Shown here piece by piece: positions 39,961-51,638 of a stretch of 64,000 nucleotides of DNA. The stretch spans positions 68,837,216 to 68,901,215 of the forward strand of contig NC_088171.1 in the NCBI RefSeq assembly GCF_028769735.1. The letters run 5' to 3'. The notes under the pieces were generated by a model. It ran no database searches and had not been told where the DNA came from. It saw only the letters and a list, made by a program, of their open reading frames with translations. Position 1 is the stretch's first letter, and each line of letters begins with the position of its first letter. A program made the position numbers and the translations under genes. Source of the DNA: Zonotrichia leucophrys gambelii (taxonomy: Eukaryota; Chordata; Aves; Passeriformes; Passerellidae).

Positions 39961-42900
39961 ATTCTCAGGAATGTGAGTTTAAAGTGTTTTAAACCAGCTT
40001 AGTTAAAGCTTTATCTTCTGGCACTACAGACACATGTTCAGACTGCAGCAGTACTGTTAGTGCAAGTCTGAGGCTGAGGAGGGAAATGCTGCAACAGGGG
40101 AGGGCTTTATGCATGGGTGGGAAGTTGTGTTTTCCCTTGGGAGACCAGGGAGTTAACTGTGGGAACTGTTAATGAGCTCTGTCATTGCAGCAGCAGCCAG
40201 TCAGAAACCACCAGACCTTATGTGGGTTAGTCATGTCAAGTCACAAGATGTGACATTGACTGGTGACTCCAGAACACACTGCAAATTACTTATTTTCATA
40301 TGCTGAAAGCACAAATAGAAGCAATTCTTTTCCCTTTTTCTTGGTAAAATAATCTGAGAAAACAAATCTGTTTTGACTGAATAAAATATTTTGGCAGCAA
40401 AAAAGTTTTGTTAAGGCACTTAAATTTTTCAAAACTCTTTAATTCCTTGTTTAAATTATATTCAGACAAATTTAAAAATACAAAAAAGCCTGGACATTTG
40501 AGGATGTAAACATAATTGTTTTGGCTATCCTAGTTTTTCCCCCAGTTGGTTTTAACTTAAACTGTCCTATGATCTTGTTCCAAATTTGTAGGCCACTTTC
40601 CCCTTCCACTAAAGTTCATTTTTCAGTGAAGTTTTATAGTATATTATATTACATTTATTAACTTAATCTACTTTGGCTATTTAACCCCTGAAGCCTGCCC
40701 AGATCCAGTGTGACCAAGCAGCATTGTTATTCCCCTACTTTAGTCACCCTTTCCCAAATAGGAATTCAGACTACTATACATGCCTTTCTGCATAATTTGT
40801 CTTTACCAAATTCATCCACTCTGAATTTCTCAGGAACACCTGTCTTGCTTATTAATTTAAAAAGTTTGACACTTTGCCCACAAGTGCCCACAGTCCCAGG
40901 CCTTTTTTTTCCCCATGAAGCACAGTAAACAAGGCTATTTCTAATGAAGTCTGTGAGCTGGCACTGATGCCAAATTTGGATTTGTCTGCAAAATCTGTTT
41001 CAAAGGAAGCCCTCAAAAGCAAAGTGATGGCAATTATTGTTACTATGAAATTCATGTGAATGCTTTGTTCTTAACTGAATTGAAGGTCCAACCTGTATTT
41101 AAGACCATGGGATGGCGTTGATTCTGGACATTTTAAGTGGTGTTACATGTTACAGCTTTAAGGGTTTTGTCTAACAGCACTTTGTAGGGAGAGCCATAAC
41201 TACAGGGGAAAAAAAGAAAAGCAAATAGTTATTTTGCATTTGAATCCTGCCATCCAAAGGGAACTGGATTTTGCCTTGAATTGCATACATTATTGGAGGA
41301 AGTCTGCTCTGAGTTAAAAGAATAAAATGTGTTATGAAAACTAAAGGATATATAGAAGTTTCTTTTATACCACACTGTGAAAAGGAAGAATGGAAAATTA
41401 ATAGTTCCTGTGTTCTTGTCTAGGATCCTAATAGTTCAGAAAATAAGTGGCTGATCTAGTGAAGGTGAGGTTGGTTGCAATGGGAGAATAATTTCAATTA
41501 CCCGTAGGATACAGAGTTTTCACACAAGGCTAATTAGAGATGTCTGATAGCACCACAGCTATTTTTAATTAGCCATGTATGTGGGAGAGAGAAAAAAATC
41601 CTTCTATTTAGGTACACTGTCTGGCAGGAAAAATTCAAGGAGCAATAGCTACATGGCCTCTAAGCCAGATGAGTAGTTTTGATCCTTTCCCTCAGACAGC
41701 AGTAGGCTGTAATGAATTTCCTCTGGTCTGGTTTTCACTTTCTAAAGGCATTATTTGATTTTTTTTTTCCTTGGTGTCAGCTATTGGTAGCTTCTTTTTC
41801 ATCCCACCACATCCACATCCTTTAGACATCCTCTGTGTTCCTAAAAAACCCATATTTGCTTCTGACGGATGATGTGCAGAATCTGGTTGAACCTGGAGGG
41901 TGGACAACCAGCTCAGAAAACCCCAGACTCAAGATTCTTCTCTCTAATGAAAATGCCCGCACAAAAACCTGGGGAAATTTTGTATGGGCAATCTCTCAGA
42001 GGTATTTGTCTTTCTCATTTCATTGGTTTATGCTCCTTCTGCAATCTGTTACCAGGAATATTCAGAGGGCAATTTTACTGCTTTGCATGCCTATGCTGTT
42101 ATGTTGTCAAAAGACACAATCAGAGCAATGAATTAAAATCATACAGTAATAGGCTAAATAGCTTTGCCTGAAACAGTGTCCATTTAATGGTCTTGATGAA
42201 GATCTGTCTACAACCTTTCATCTTTCTTGACCAGTTTGAATGTATGTATGCATATTCATTTTGAACAGCTACATGAATATAAAGAAACAGTTGTTAAGAG
42301 TGTTTGAAGTCTTGTTATAGGACAATTCCCAAGAAGTGAAAAGATGAATGCAATAAAATAATACTTCAACTATTCTACTCTCAAAGTATTTCATAAACAC
42401 TGGCTTCTTCTCCAAACACTTTGCTCAATTAGAGAAACTTCATCCACAGTTTACAAAAGAGGGATTTGAAAAGCAATGAGCTGGAAATTTCAATGAAGCT
42501 CCCACACACTTTCCTTGGCTCCAGAGACCAAAATGTTTGGTGCTTCCTATAAGAAGTACACTGAAGGCCTTTTGAGCCCATAAAACTGGAGTCCCCAATG
42601 CAACCTTGACTGTTGTAACTATACTGACCTTTTATTAGGTGCTTGGCAGCTGCTTAAGAAATTATTCTTCACCAGGTGGTGGTGCTTGATAGGCTCTCTG
42701 CAAAGAAGAAACCTTTGCCATGTTGAAGATTCCCTCAAAAACCTTTTTCCAGATGCAGAAATAACCTCCACATGGGCAAAGGTTTCCTAGGCTGACTATC
42801 TCCATCCTTTCTTGCCCAGCAGTGTGTTGCTCGCAATTCCCACCACAGATCTTACTTTCCCTTGCATTCACGGGTATCCTTCAGCCTATCCCCATAAGCC

Positions 42901-45849
42901 TCTTGTTAAGTGAAAATGCACTTGATTCAAGTTACTGGCATGGTTGGAGTTGGATTTGTGCTGTGAGTCAGCCTTATCTGACCCCTAGAAATGTGTGGGG
43001 TTTGCAAATAAACCCAAGTGCATGTGGGAGGCCTGTTTGGGAAAGTAGACACCCAGATTAATTCTGCCAGATCTGTTCAGGACCAGAGCAAAGTTATGAC
43101 TGCTTATTTTGGTCTGGCCCATGTGCCATATGGAAAATAGCTGCTGTGTGTCTGGGAAAATACCTGTAACTTTCTAAGCATTCATTAAAAGTTCATTTTC
43201 CAAAGAAATAAAATATATTCTGGCAGCTTCAGATTTTATGGATATTGTTTGGTTTTTGTTATCAGTCTCCTGATAAAATTACTCCTTTCCAAGGCATACA
43301 GTACCTTTCTCATGTCACTGCCATTAGCAGGATCTGCACCATTGCCCCAGGTGGCCTTCATTCAGGGATTAAGGCATGTGCTTAAAACAGCAGGGTGCTT
43401 TGAAAAGTCCCTGAGCCTTTATACCTGAAACCAAAGTCAAATCATATGGCTTGGCTCTTCTACTTTACTGCAGTCCTGCACTGTGTGTGTCCCCACCTAC
43501 AGCTCCATCCTATTCCCCGTTGGATTCCCTTGATTGGGATGTTCCTCTTCAGCAACAGCCGGCATATCTCTGTGACTGACCTTTTGCAAAGGATCTCTTT
43601 CTAGCAGGGGTTTCATACAAAAGGCTTTCAGGGAGTCTGGCCTTCCTTCCACAGGGAAACTGTGTGCAGTTCTCCAACATTTCATAGCATTGTTGGGAAT
43701 CTTGAGGAATTTTGGGAATCACTTCATCTTAGTTCTACTGTTCCTTATACATGTTCCAGAGTAGAAAACTTGTGAAACTGCGACTCTTTTGAAAGTAGTG
43801 CCTCTGAAAATCAGGACCAAATACTTCCACAAGAGCAGCAAATTTTCTGTAGTCTGAGGTTTTCAACGAGATTCTTTCTCAAAACAGTTTTAAGATTCTT
43901 TTACTAGATATCTCATGTTACAGTCATATTTTGATTTTCCTATGACTATTTTTTAATCTACAATCACTTTGTTAAAAGAGTCATGCTTTATGCTGCAGAG
44001 GTCTCCTAACATTTCTGAGGAGTTCATGTTCTATTGAACAACCTTACTGCATGAGTGACTGTGTTATTTCTCAGGCACCCCATTTTTCTTTTGATCCAGA
44101 CCCGTACTCTCCAAGGGCCCTTAGGAGATCACCAGGATATTTGAAGATACTTAAAGGATATCCAAAAATAAATTGCATTTCCTCTCAAATTGTTTCAGCT
44201 CCAAGGTAAATACTTTGTATCATTACCAGTTGGCTCACTATTTGAAAAGAGCACTCTGCCTTTTTGTTTTGAAACAAACTGGACTTGGTGGATCATTGGG
44301 CAATTAGCAACAGTTTTTCTGAAGGACTGTCTGTACCCTCCTGCACTTAATCAGCTCTTTGCTCCCTCAGCTTTGGAAGAGTAAAGGGGTGAATCCATTG
44401 GAAAGAACAATAAAATGCAGATTGCTAAGTTTAGCAGTGATGACATTGGACGGGGCCCAGGCTCAGATTTTACAGGTTATTGTGTGTCCTTTCACTTTTT
44501 GCATATCCTGTCTGTTATGGAGGTCTGAAATTCACCTTAGGCTGTGACTTAACTGAAATCCCCTTACATAGCATTGACACTGCTTCACAGGCCTAAGTTA
44601 CTTATGGAAATTACTTTTACTGCTCTCAGTGCCATGGAAATATCATTTAACTACCTTTAAGAATCTTAACTGTGATGCTTTTCTCTGCTTTGTGCTAAGC
44701 CCTCCCTCCTGTAACTGGATCCACTAGAACTTAATTATATTTTCTGTGTAAGTTATGAAGCTACCTCAAAGTTTGTATTAGGCTCACAGATAACAGCTGG
44801 AGTAGGTAATATTTACTGATGACTCCTTTCTGCCAGAGGGGAAGATGTGTTTACTGCATTCTGGGTAGGCAGCTGAAGCCCCTCCGGGAGGTAATGTCAC
44901 TCAGCACTGCTCACCAAACTTGGCTCTCCTGCCTCTCCCAAGCAATTCCTGTGGTTACCTGTTCAGGCTCTCTCACTGTGTGCCTGCTTTGATGCTAAGA
45001 GACAGTGATAATTGCAGCATTATGAAACACTCAAAAGATTGGCTTGGCTGAAGGATATAAATCTGGGAGAGGAAATGCTGGGATGATTAATGACTTCACA
45101 GACCAAAGGATTCCCATGTTGACGTGGTAGCAATAAAACTTCTTAACTCTGAGCACTGCAATCTCAAGTGAAAGGAAACCCTGGCAGTCTTCCAGGAATT
45201 ATGTGTTCAGACCTTGTTGTTTTCTCTTTGCTGTGTGATCAGTGTGGAGGATGGAGACGGGAACTAACCCTCTTCCACATGAGTCAAAACAAGAGTTTGT
45301 GTGGTGGCCAAACCAGTGAGATCACAGAAGGGCACAGGAGAAGCTCGCAGTTATTATTTCACTCAGCTGGCAGAAGCCATAAAGATCACACGATACAATT
45401 ATCTCAGCCTCCAGGAAAGAAGCAGACACTTTGACACCCTGCTTTTGACTGTGTAGAAGTAACACTGGAGACAGTCTTCTCTAATTTCTTCTTTTTTATT
45501 CCTAAGAATTATGGTGTGAGTTCTGCATCCTGATGAAAATTCTGGACTAATTATTTCACACTGAGTTACTAAAGTCAATGGAAAACAGTGGGCAGAGAAA
45601 AATACTTTGAGAACAGAAGATGTTCTTCTCAACTTGAGAGCTGCTTCCCAAAGTAGAGCAGCATGGTCATGAGGTTTCTGCTCACCTGCAAGCGTCAACT
45701 GGGGCTTGAGGTTCTTTGAAACTTGCATGAACTGCTGATGAGAGAGAAAGCAAGCCCCCCCCCCAAAAAAAACCACTGAGAAGATTTTTAAGTGATCAGG
45801 TTAAAAATATTGGCTGTGCATAGCAGCTGTTAGCAGCGTAGCTGACTTC
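39961..45849. other. Non-coding, mostly nothing identified
   Basis: AT-leaning DNA without a recognisable gene. A C10 run followed by A8 lies at 45755-45772. Open frames reach 125 codons (45399-45776, - strand). That one starts inside the C/A run and matches nothing known. Confidence 0.5.
43355..43430. repeat. Possible ancient amniote repeat remnant
   Basis: 'attcagggattaaggcatgt' followed by 'gcttaaaacagcagggtgct' and 'ttgaaaagtccctgagcc' recalls old amniote interspersed repeats that contain a 'ttaagcatgtgcttaa ... tgctttgctgaatcaggg' core. The comparison is from memory and the similarity is weak. Confidence 0.25.
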
Positions 45850-46182
45850 ATAAAATCATAGAGTGGTTTGGAAGGGACCTCAAAGATCATCCAGTTCCAT
45901 CCCCTCTGCCATGGGCAGAGATACCTTTCACTAGACCAGGTTGCTCGGCCTCACCCAACCTGGCTTTGAACACCTCCACGGATGGGGCATCCACAGCTTC
46001 TCTGGGCAAGATGTTCCAGTGCCTCACCACCCTCACAGTAAAGATTTTCTCTCAAATATCTAATTTAAACCTCTTTTTACCTCTTTCAGGGTAAAAAGCT
46101 ATCATCCCTTGTTCTATCACTACATATCCTTGTAAAAAGTCTGTCTTCATTTCTCTTGTAGGCTCCCTTTAGGTATTTCTGG
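45850..46182 (-). mobile_element. CR1 LINE 3' region
   Basis: A CR1 copy on the - strand. On the + strand it opens with 'taaaatcatagagtggtttg', runs through 'ctttcactagaccaggttgc', 'cacagcttctctgggcaaga' and 'tcatcccttgttctatcact', and fades after 'gtaggctccctttaggtatt'. Only the 3' untranslated part and a little upstream sequence remain. It has the same layout and orientation as the copy at 25821-26200 but is an independent insertion, with different substitutions and a slightly different 5' truncation. Confidence 0.95.
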
Positions 46183-47500
46183 GTAATGTGTAGAGAAGTT
46201 AAATCCAAATACACCCCAAAATTCTTCCTGGAGTGTATTCTGAAGTCCTTATAAGGTGAAAAAAGTTCAGCTTAGGTAATCCAGGAGTCTGTGCTGCCAG
46301 TTTTTTATTATTGTTGTCCCTGGTGACTCTTCCAATTACAGGATTGCTGTTGCTACTCTAGCATTGTATTTATCACCATCATAGGGTGCTCTGTAGACAT
46401 TGCACTAAATAATATAATGGTAGCCAACAAACAGCTTTCCCCAGAGGGTTAGTGGTTTTGAACAAACAAACAAATTAACTAAAGTGGGAAAAAAAATCAG
46501 CATATATAAAGATTTATCCAAGGCAAAAGTCCCAAACATAGACCTTTCTCTCCCTTTCTATAGTGCAAACAAGCTATTCACATGTCTTCTGAGAAGATGC
46601 AGGGTACAGGTAATCATATATTTTGTGTATGAGATAACAATTACTATTAATGAACCATTCAAAGGAAGTGGCTGTGAGAACTTTCTCTGTGCTGGTGTGC
46701 CTGATTTAGGAAGATGTGGGTGGCAGAATGAGAGGTTTCTTTTAGGTTTCACTTAATTTGAGAAAAGTTTTGGATGCTTGTTGTTCCTGGTACCCTTAAG
46801 TAGTAGTCAAAGTATGAATATAGACCATTGTTTTCCTTAGTTTTCCTATGAAGGAAGTGTGGGATTTTTTGCTTGAACCTGGAGCTGCACAGGAAGGGTC
46901 CTCAGAAGTTAAAAATGTTAGAAGCAAAGAAACAATAAAAGTTGGGGGCTGCCACACCTCACTTTTCCCCTGTGCAGATCACTCACTGCAGAGAGCACAG
47001 TTCAGTGTGGCTGTATGGAGCTGTGACTATGCCAGACGTCACTGCCAGCCCTGCCCTGTGGGGCTCACTTTGGGCTGAGTCACTGCTGAAATTACAGTGG
47101 CCTCTGGACTGCCGGAGGAAGCAACTGCCTCCCACAGCCCAGACTGGCTCTGCAAAACAGAGCAAACCATGAGGCTGGAGGGCAGGAGTCAAGGGTGAGA
47201 AGAGTTCCATGAAATAAGAAAGAGTTTTGAAATCACACAAATCAGGAGAGAAAGTAGAGAATAACACAAGGGAAGAAAAAGTGAAATCGAGATTTTCCCA
47301 GAGTTTAGTTCTCAAGTATCTATTTCTTGATTTTCTTTTTTGTTTTAAAATGTCATGTGAACTTCTTTACACAAGTTTGTGTTACCTGAATGCTAACTGT
47401 ATTGATTTGAATGTGTTTATGTAAATCATGAAGATATCAGCAAGCTGATTGGTCTGGCTCTCATGGAGGAGTCCACAAGAGAAGAGCCACCTCAGCAGGC
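46183..47500. other. Non-coding, nothing identified
   Basis: No gene or repeat is recognised. A GC-richer stretch at about 46,930-47,200 carries overlapping frames on both strands (up to 110 codons on the - strand), with no recognisable product. It ends at the start of the ERV LTR. Confidence 0.5.
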
Positions 47501-47609
47501 TGTCACGGTCCGCTAGTACAAGGGGCAGTTGTGATGGTTCCTTAACTGATCTCAGAGTGCAAAAAGCCAGCACAGAGGGGATTTCAGTATTAATCAAAAC
47601 AAATGCACC

Positions 47610-47615
47610 TTTATT
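47610..47615 (-). terminator. LTR polyadenylation signal AATAAA
   Basis: AATAAA on the - strand in the context CACTCAATAAAGG, a common arrangement at the R/U5 border of avian LTRs. It lies about 180 bases downstream of the TATA box in the same orientation. Confidence 0.6.
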
Positions 47616-47791
47616 GAGTGCCCACAGCAAATGCAATAGAAGGACTTAGAAAGGAGATAAAGGATAGAGCGAGAGCGAGAAAGAGGGGAGGGGTATAGCT
47701 ACCAACAAAGAGATGGAATCCTCCTGGTCTGGCCAATAGATCAGTCTTGTCACGTTGGGGAGAATCTCAAAGTCTTTGTTAACTCAGGAGT

Positions 47792-47799
47792 CTTTTATA
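47792..47799 (-). promoter_or_regulatory. LTR TATA box
   Basis: TATAAAAG on the - strand inside the ERV LTR, correctly upstream of the LTR polyadenylation signal. It suggests that transcription would start at about 47765 and run toward lower coordinates. Present activity is unknown. Confidence 0.55.
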
Positions 47800-47944
47800 G
47801 ACTTCTGCTGAGGGGGGAACAGGTAAAAGACAATGGATTGAAACCACCAAGGGGAAACAGGTAAAGGACAGTGAAGAATAAATGTATTTAAAATGGGTAC
47901 AGTTTCTCAGCAGTGAGTGAGACCCATTGTTTTCTTGGTCCAGT

Positions 47945-48310
47945 GAACACAGCTGCAGGCAACACTTGGCAGACATCTCGCTTCAGTCCAGCCAGTGCTC
48001 CTGTATCAGAATTATTGGGGTCTCAGTCTCAGTTCTTGGGAGTGAGCTTCAATCTCCATCCATCATGGTGGGTATGAGGGATTTTCTGTGGGGGATCACC
48101 AAAGTTGCCCCAGAAAGTTCATGTGGCTAAGAGGTAGGGAAATTCATAGGTTATTGTGATGAGAGAGTATCAAGCCGCCCTTGCCAGGCCCTGCTGGAAG
48201 CAGTGTACCATGGCAGCACTGCAAACACAGCTGCAAACAATTGCTTGGCGAGCATCCACCTCAGCCAGGCCAGAACTCCAGTCAGGGTCTTCAGGATCTT
48301 GGTCTCTGTC
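47945..48310. repeat. Diverged direct duplication inside the ERV region
   Basis: A segment at about 47945-48038 is repeated at about 48223-48308. Both begin with the identical 12-mer aacacagctgca (47946-47957 and 48224-48235, offset 278) and continue in parallel through CTTGGC, a CATC..CAG block, a CCAG-CCAG block and a TCTCAGT/TCTCTGT block. Similarity judged by eye is about two thirds, with small gaps. This suggests an old tandem duplication in LTR U3 or adjoining ERV sequence. Confidence 0.6.
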
Positions 48311-48573
48311 TTTGCAACAATTGTGAGGCAAATGAGGCAAACTTCAGATCGTCTCTTGCACAGGCCCAGAGCAAACAACCTGAGAAGGGTGTAATCTTGC
48401 CTGCCTGATCAGAGGCTCAAGACAGAGGGTGTGTACCAAAGGCTGTTGGTTGCAAGACTGTTGACGAATGTATCTCTTGGCTTTCTCTGTGGAGCTTGAT
48501 GAAGAGACATGTTGTAGCTCTTGATCCAAGAGTTGATAATAGTGAAATTATCCACATCAACTGGCTGCAAACC
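48131..48573. mobile_element. Probable ERV-derived sequence between two LTR pieces
   Basis: The segment lies between the - strand LTR and the + strand ERVL-type LTR and includes the second copy of the internal duplication. It may be outer U3 of the first LTR, internal sequence of the second provirus, or both. A + strand frame without stops runs from about 48409 up to and past the purine tract, as might a 3'-terminal retroviral ORF, but its length (about 70 codons) is not significant by itself. No catalytic motif is visible. Confidence 0.4.
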
Positions 48574-48597
48574 AGAAAAGGAGGGGAAAGGAAAAGA
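48574..48597 (+). other. Candidate ERV polypurine tract
   Basis: Twenty-four consecutive purines, followed after three bases (tac) by TGTGATAATG, the proposed start of the ERVL-type LTR. This is where the plus-strand primer tract of a retroviral element would lie if the LTR that follows is a 3' LTR. Long purine runs also occur by chance. Confidence 0.45.
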
Positions 48598-48600
48598 TAC

Positions 48601-48855
48601 TGTGATAATGTAAAAACCTTGTTTTGGTTTTGACTGGGATAGAGTTAATTTTCTTCCTACTAGACAGTACAGTGCTGTGGCTTGGATTTAGGATGAGAAT
48701 AGTGATAATAACACACTGATTTTTAGTTGTTGGTGAGTAGAATTTTCTCTAAGTCAAGGACTCTTCAGCTTCTCAGCTGACTCACACTGGCCAAAGAGAT
48801 ATTCCACACCATATAGAGTTGTGCTTGGTACATAGGAACAGAGAAAAACTGATAC
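48601..48855 (+). mobile_element. Truncated ERVL-type LTR, U3 part, + strand
   Basis: The segment 'ttttgactgggatagagtta' followed by 'attttcttcctactagacag', then 'gataataacacactgatttt' and 'aaagagatattccacaccat', matches the U3 pattern of a common avian ERVL LTR (typically 'ggctgggatagagttaattt' and 'aaagggatattccataccat'; from memory). The position equivalent to the LTR TATA box reads GGTACATAGG (about 48827-48836), so that box seems mutated. No R, U5 or polyadenylation segment follows, so the LTR is cut short at about 48855. It lies in the opposite orientation to the LTR at 47501, so the two are separate insertions. Confidence 0.78.
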
Positions 48856-51579
48856 AACATAGACAACAAATGCTGTTTCAGTGGCTTCAAACTAAGATTT
48901 CAAATGAATGTGGAAATTTGTTTTTCCTTTTCTGGCTCTCTACAGGAAAGCGCCAGGGGAGCTGTGCAAGAAATGTTTTTCTGATGGAGGTTTATTCAAG
49001 AGATTACATTGCCTGGGGTAGGATGAAAGACTCATAAAATCAAGACATTTTAGACCATGGAGAACCAAAGCGAAATTGACTCCATAGACAGAGGGAAAGC
49101 TTCTTATGGACTTTGCAGGTTGTCTTAAAACACAGCCCTATTCGGTTGGAGATATGAAGACATATGAAAGAAATGGGGTCCCTGCTGTGGATGAGAAGGC
49201 ACAGTAGCAAAGAGAGTTTCAGAAGGGCAGTGGGACTATACCAGTGGATGCTGCTTCCTTTTTTGTAAGATTCCTTCCTGCAGAATGATGAATTAGACAT
49301 AAGAGATGTTTAGAAATCAAACTTTAGTAGACACCTGGGATTTCCAGGTAATAGATTGCAGCAGAAACAATCTCTGTGAGGGACTGCCAGCACAAGCAAG
49401 ACATCCACTGAGGTTATCAAGCCAAAGTTTACCCTGGTGTGCACACTGTTCCAGCAGATGCCGGGGAAGTTACACAAAGGCTGTCATTTACCCTGGCACA
49501 TGCAAAGTCCTCATTGTGCCTTATTCAGTAAACTTAAAATGTCTCAGGGGAGAGGAAAGAAAGGAAATTCCATGCTTTACTTTGCAGGTCAAAGAAATTA
49601 CCATAGCTTGCCTTAAAGAAACTTGCAGCAAAGGCTTGGCTGCACTGAAATTAGTGGCAAACTCACATGATTTTGTGCTGCTTCACATCTCATGTTTTTT
49701 TCTTGGCAATTAACCTCTCTGACTCCTGTCACACCTTGAATCTTGCTCATGACTGCGTGTCTGTTGCCTCCAAACTGGAAAAGTGCACTTAGTGGGCCAA
49801 TACATTCATTGCAACCACCTCCTTCCTCTTTCTTACTTATTCTTCTTGCCTCCTGTTATTTCCCTTTTCCCAGAGAGAAATTATAGTTGCACATTGTGCT
49901 TTTCCCCTTTAGCAAATATGCATGTATTTTCCAGATGTCTGTCCTCAGGCACACATGGTAGTTCTAGGTGGGATCTGAAAATCTAAGAATATGATCCACC
50001 TTTTCTTGGAGTTGGGGTCTGACCTAAAAAAAGCCTTGAGACAGCTCTGGGACCCATTGTACAGTGGCTGTTGCTGTCATGGAAGAATTTTCTGGAAGTT
50101 TTTGTGAAAGATGATCTAGAGCCATTTTCAGATTTACTCCTTGGTTTCCAGCTCTGCAGCTCTGTGGCCTTTGTGAGATGGGATGGGGAGCAAAGGCTCA
50201 CCCTAAAAGCCTGTTAATCTAAACCTCATCTGAAACAAATGCATTCTTTTGAAAAGGCTTGTCATTTTATATCCAGTCACTGGTGCTGGCTCTTCCTTTG
50301 CACACAACTGTCTCATCTTGTTATGCATGCCTATGTACATTTAAGAGGTCACCTACTAAGAACTGGCATAATTTGGTTTTGCATTTGACCTGCAAGGTTA
50401 CCCTCTTTGTTGCTCCCATAGGCATGTATTTCCTGGGATTTGGGAGGAATTTTGCAACAAAGTACTTACTGCAACTACAAACTTTCTGTGTGTCTTGCCA
50501 TCCTCCTTTCCCAAGTGCCTGTCCCACAGCTGCCTGGCAGGTGCTGCCCTTTGCCCTGCAGCAGTTTTCTCTCTGCCCTCACTCAAGGGCAGTGTGTGTC
50601 TCACTGCTCCTTTTCTCCCTTCTCTCTTCCATGTTGTCAGGGGTGTCTGATGTGTCCCAAACTGTCCAGTTCTCCCCTGTTCCAGTTGGCTTTTTGGGGT
50701 GCTTTTAAGGCTTGACAGGAGACAAGCAGAACTCGGGTAGGTAGGGGAGATGTGGCACACAGGAGCATTAAGGCTCCCAGTGTGATCTGCACAACTGCAG
50801 AAGTGGCCCAGGCTGCCAAAAAGGTACTGGCCATTCTTTATCTCACTGTCTTGTCAGGAGAGGACATCAAACCCACTCCAGCTCACATCAATAGGTGCCT
50901 CTGGCTTTTCTTACTGTGTTTGAACTCATCACACTCAGCAGTGATGGAAGTTACAGAATGCCCAAGAACATCAGCTTGATCATTGGAGAATTGCTTCTGT
51001 GAGGCCTTCTGCCTCAATAGCTCTCAGTCAGTCTCCATTACTCAAGGTATCCAGGACCTTCCCAGACACCCTTTTGGTTTTAAAGGAGCAGTAAAGAACT
51101 TAATGTGTATGGATGATGAGTCTCAAAAGGACTTGCTGGATGTATTAGAATAAATGCTGTTTGCAAAGTTTTCACAGAAGGCATTCACTATTGTCTTCCT
51201 CTCGTATCCTACAACTGGACTGTCCTATACATGTTTGCAACAGAAGTATAGGATGTTCAGGCACTCAGAATGCCTTTTCCTTGGCTGTGTTAACCTCCCA
51301 TGTCTTGTTTCTAGGAGTCATCTTTGTCCTACATTGTAAACCCTGATGCTTGTTGCCATTACTAAATTCACCAAGGTCAGGTTTGCAGCTGATGGGTTTG
51401 CATCTCTGTAGCTTGCAGAACTTCCCAAAAGCAGTAGGCCCATATACAGCAGTACAAAGGGATCTTTCTTAATTCTTTTCTTTGTTCCAATTCCCAAAAC
51501 TATACACCAGAAAGCCCAGTGCACATTGCCTGGTATTTCCTAATAAAAAACCGCTTAGGCTTATAACTGCAAATGATCT
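48856..51579. other. Non-coding, nothing identified
   Basis: No gene is recognised. The longest open frames are 135 codons (49306-49713, + strand) and 149 codons (50259-50708, + strand), overlapped by - strand frames (50398-50760). Their products lack recognisable motifs. 50,500-50,830 is somewhat GC-richer. Confidence 0.5.
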
Positions 51580-51638
51580 TTACATGATGGTATAGTCATG
51601 GTGTCCCCTTACATGATGGTACAGTGATAATGTCTCCC
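51580..51638 (+). repeat. Two-copy 29/30-bp tandem repeat
   Basis: Copy 1 (51580-51608) and copy 2 (51609-51638) share ttacatgatggta, then diverge mildly through tagtcatggtgtcccc and cagtgataatgtctccc. This is a small, partly decayed tandem duplication. Confidence 0.9.

Larger units (their letters stand above)
47501..48130 (-). mobile_element. Avian ERV long terminal repeat (LTR), - strand; far edge uncertain
   Basis: On the + strand it starts with 'tgtcacggtccgctagtaca', which read on the - strand is an LTR 3' end finishing in ...TGACA. In the - orientation the order is right for an LTR. A TATA box TATAAAAG (47799-47792) is followed about 175 bases later by AATAAA (47615-47610), then about 110 bases of U5 to the CA end. 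This implies an R region of roughly 150-175 bases. A purine-rich tract on the + strand (47651-47693) lies in R. The sequence resembles LTRs I associate with songbird ERVs (from memory). The U3 limit is uncertain. I could not find a matching target-site duplication or a tRNA primer site next to 47501, so a solo or 3' LTR is more likely than a 5' LTR. Confidence 0.7.

Noticed and set aside
45399..45776. 125-codon - strand open frame beginning in a homopolymer
   Set aside because: It starts within the C10A8 run and has no recognisable product.
50259..50760. 149-codon + strand and 120-codon - strand overlapping frames
   Set aside because: No recognisable motif and no splice or promoter context; mutually overlapping frames on both strands suggest chance.
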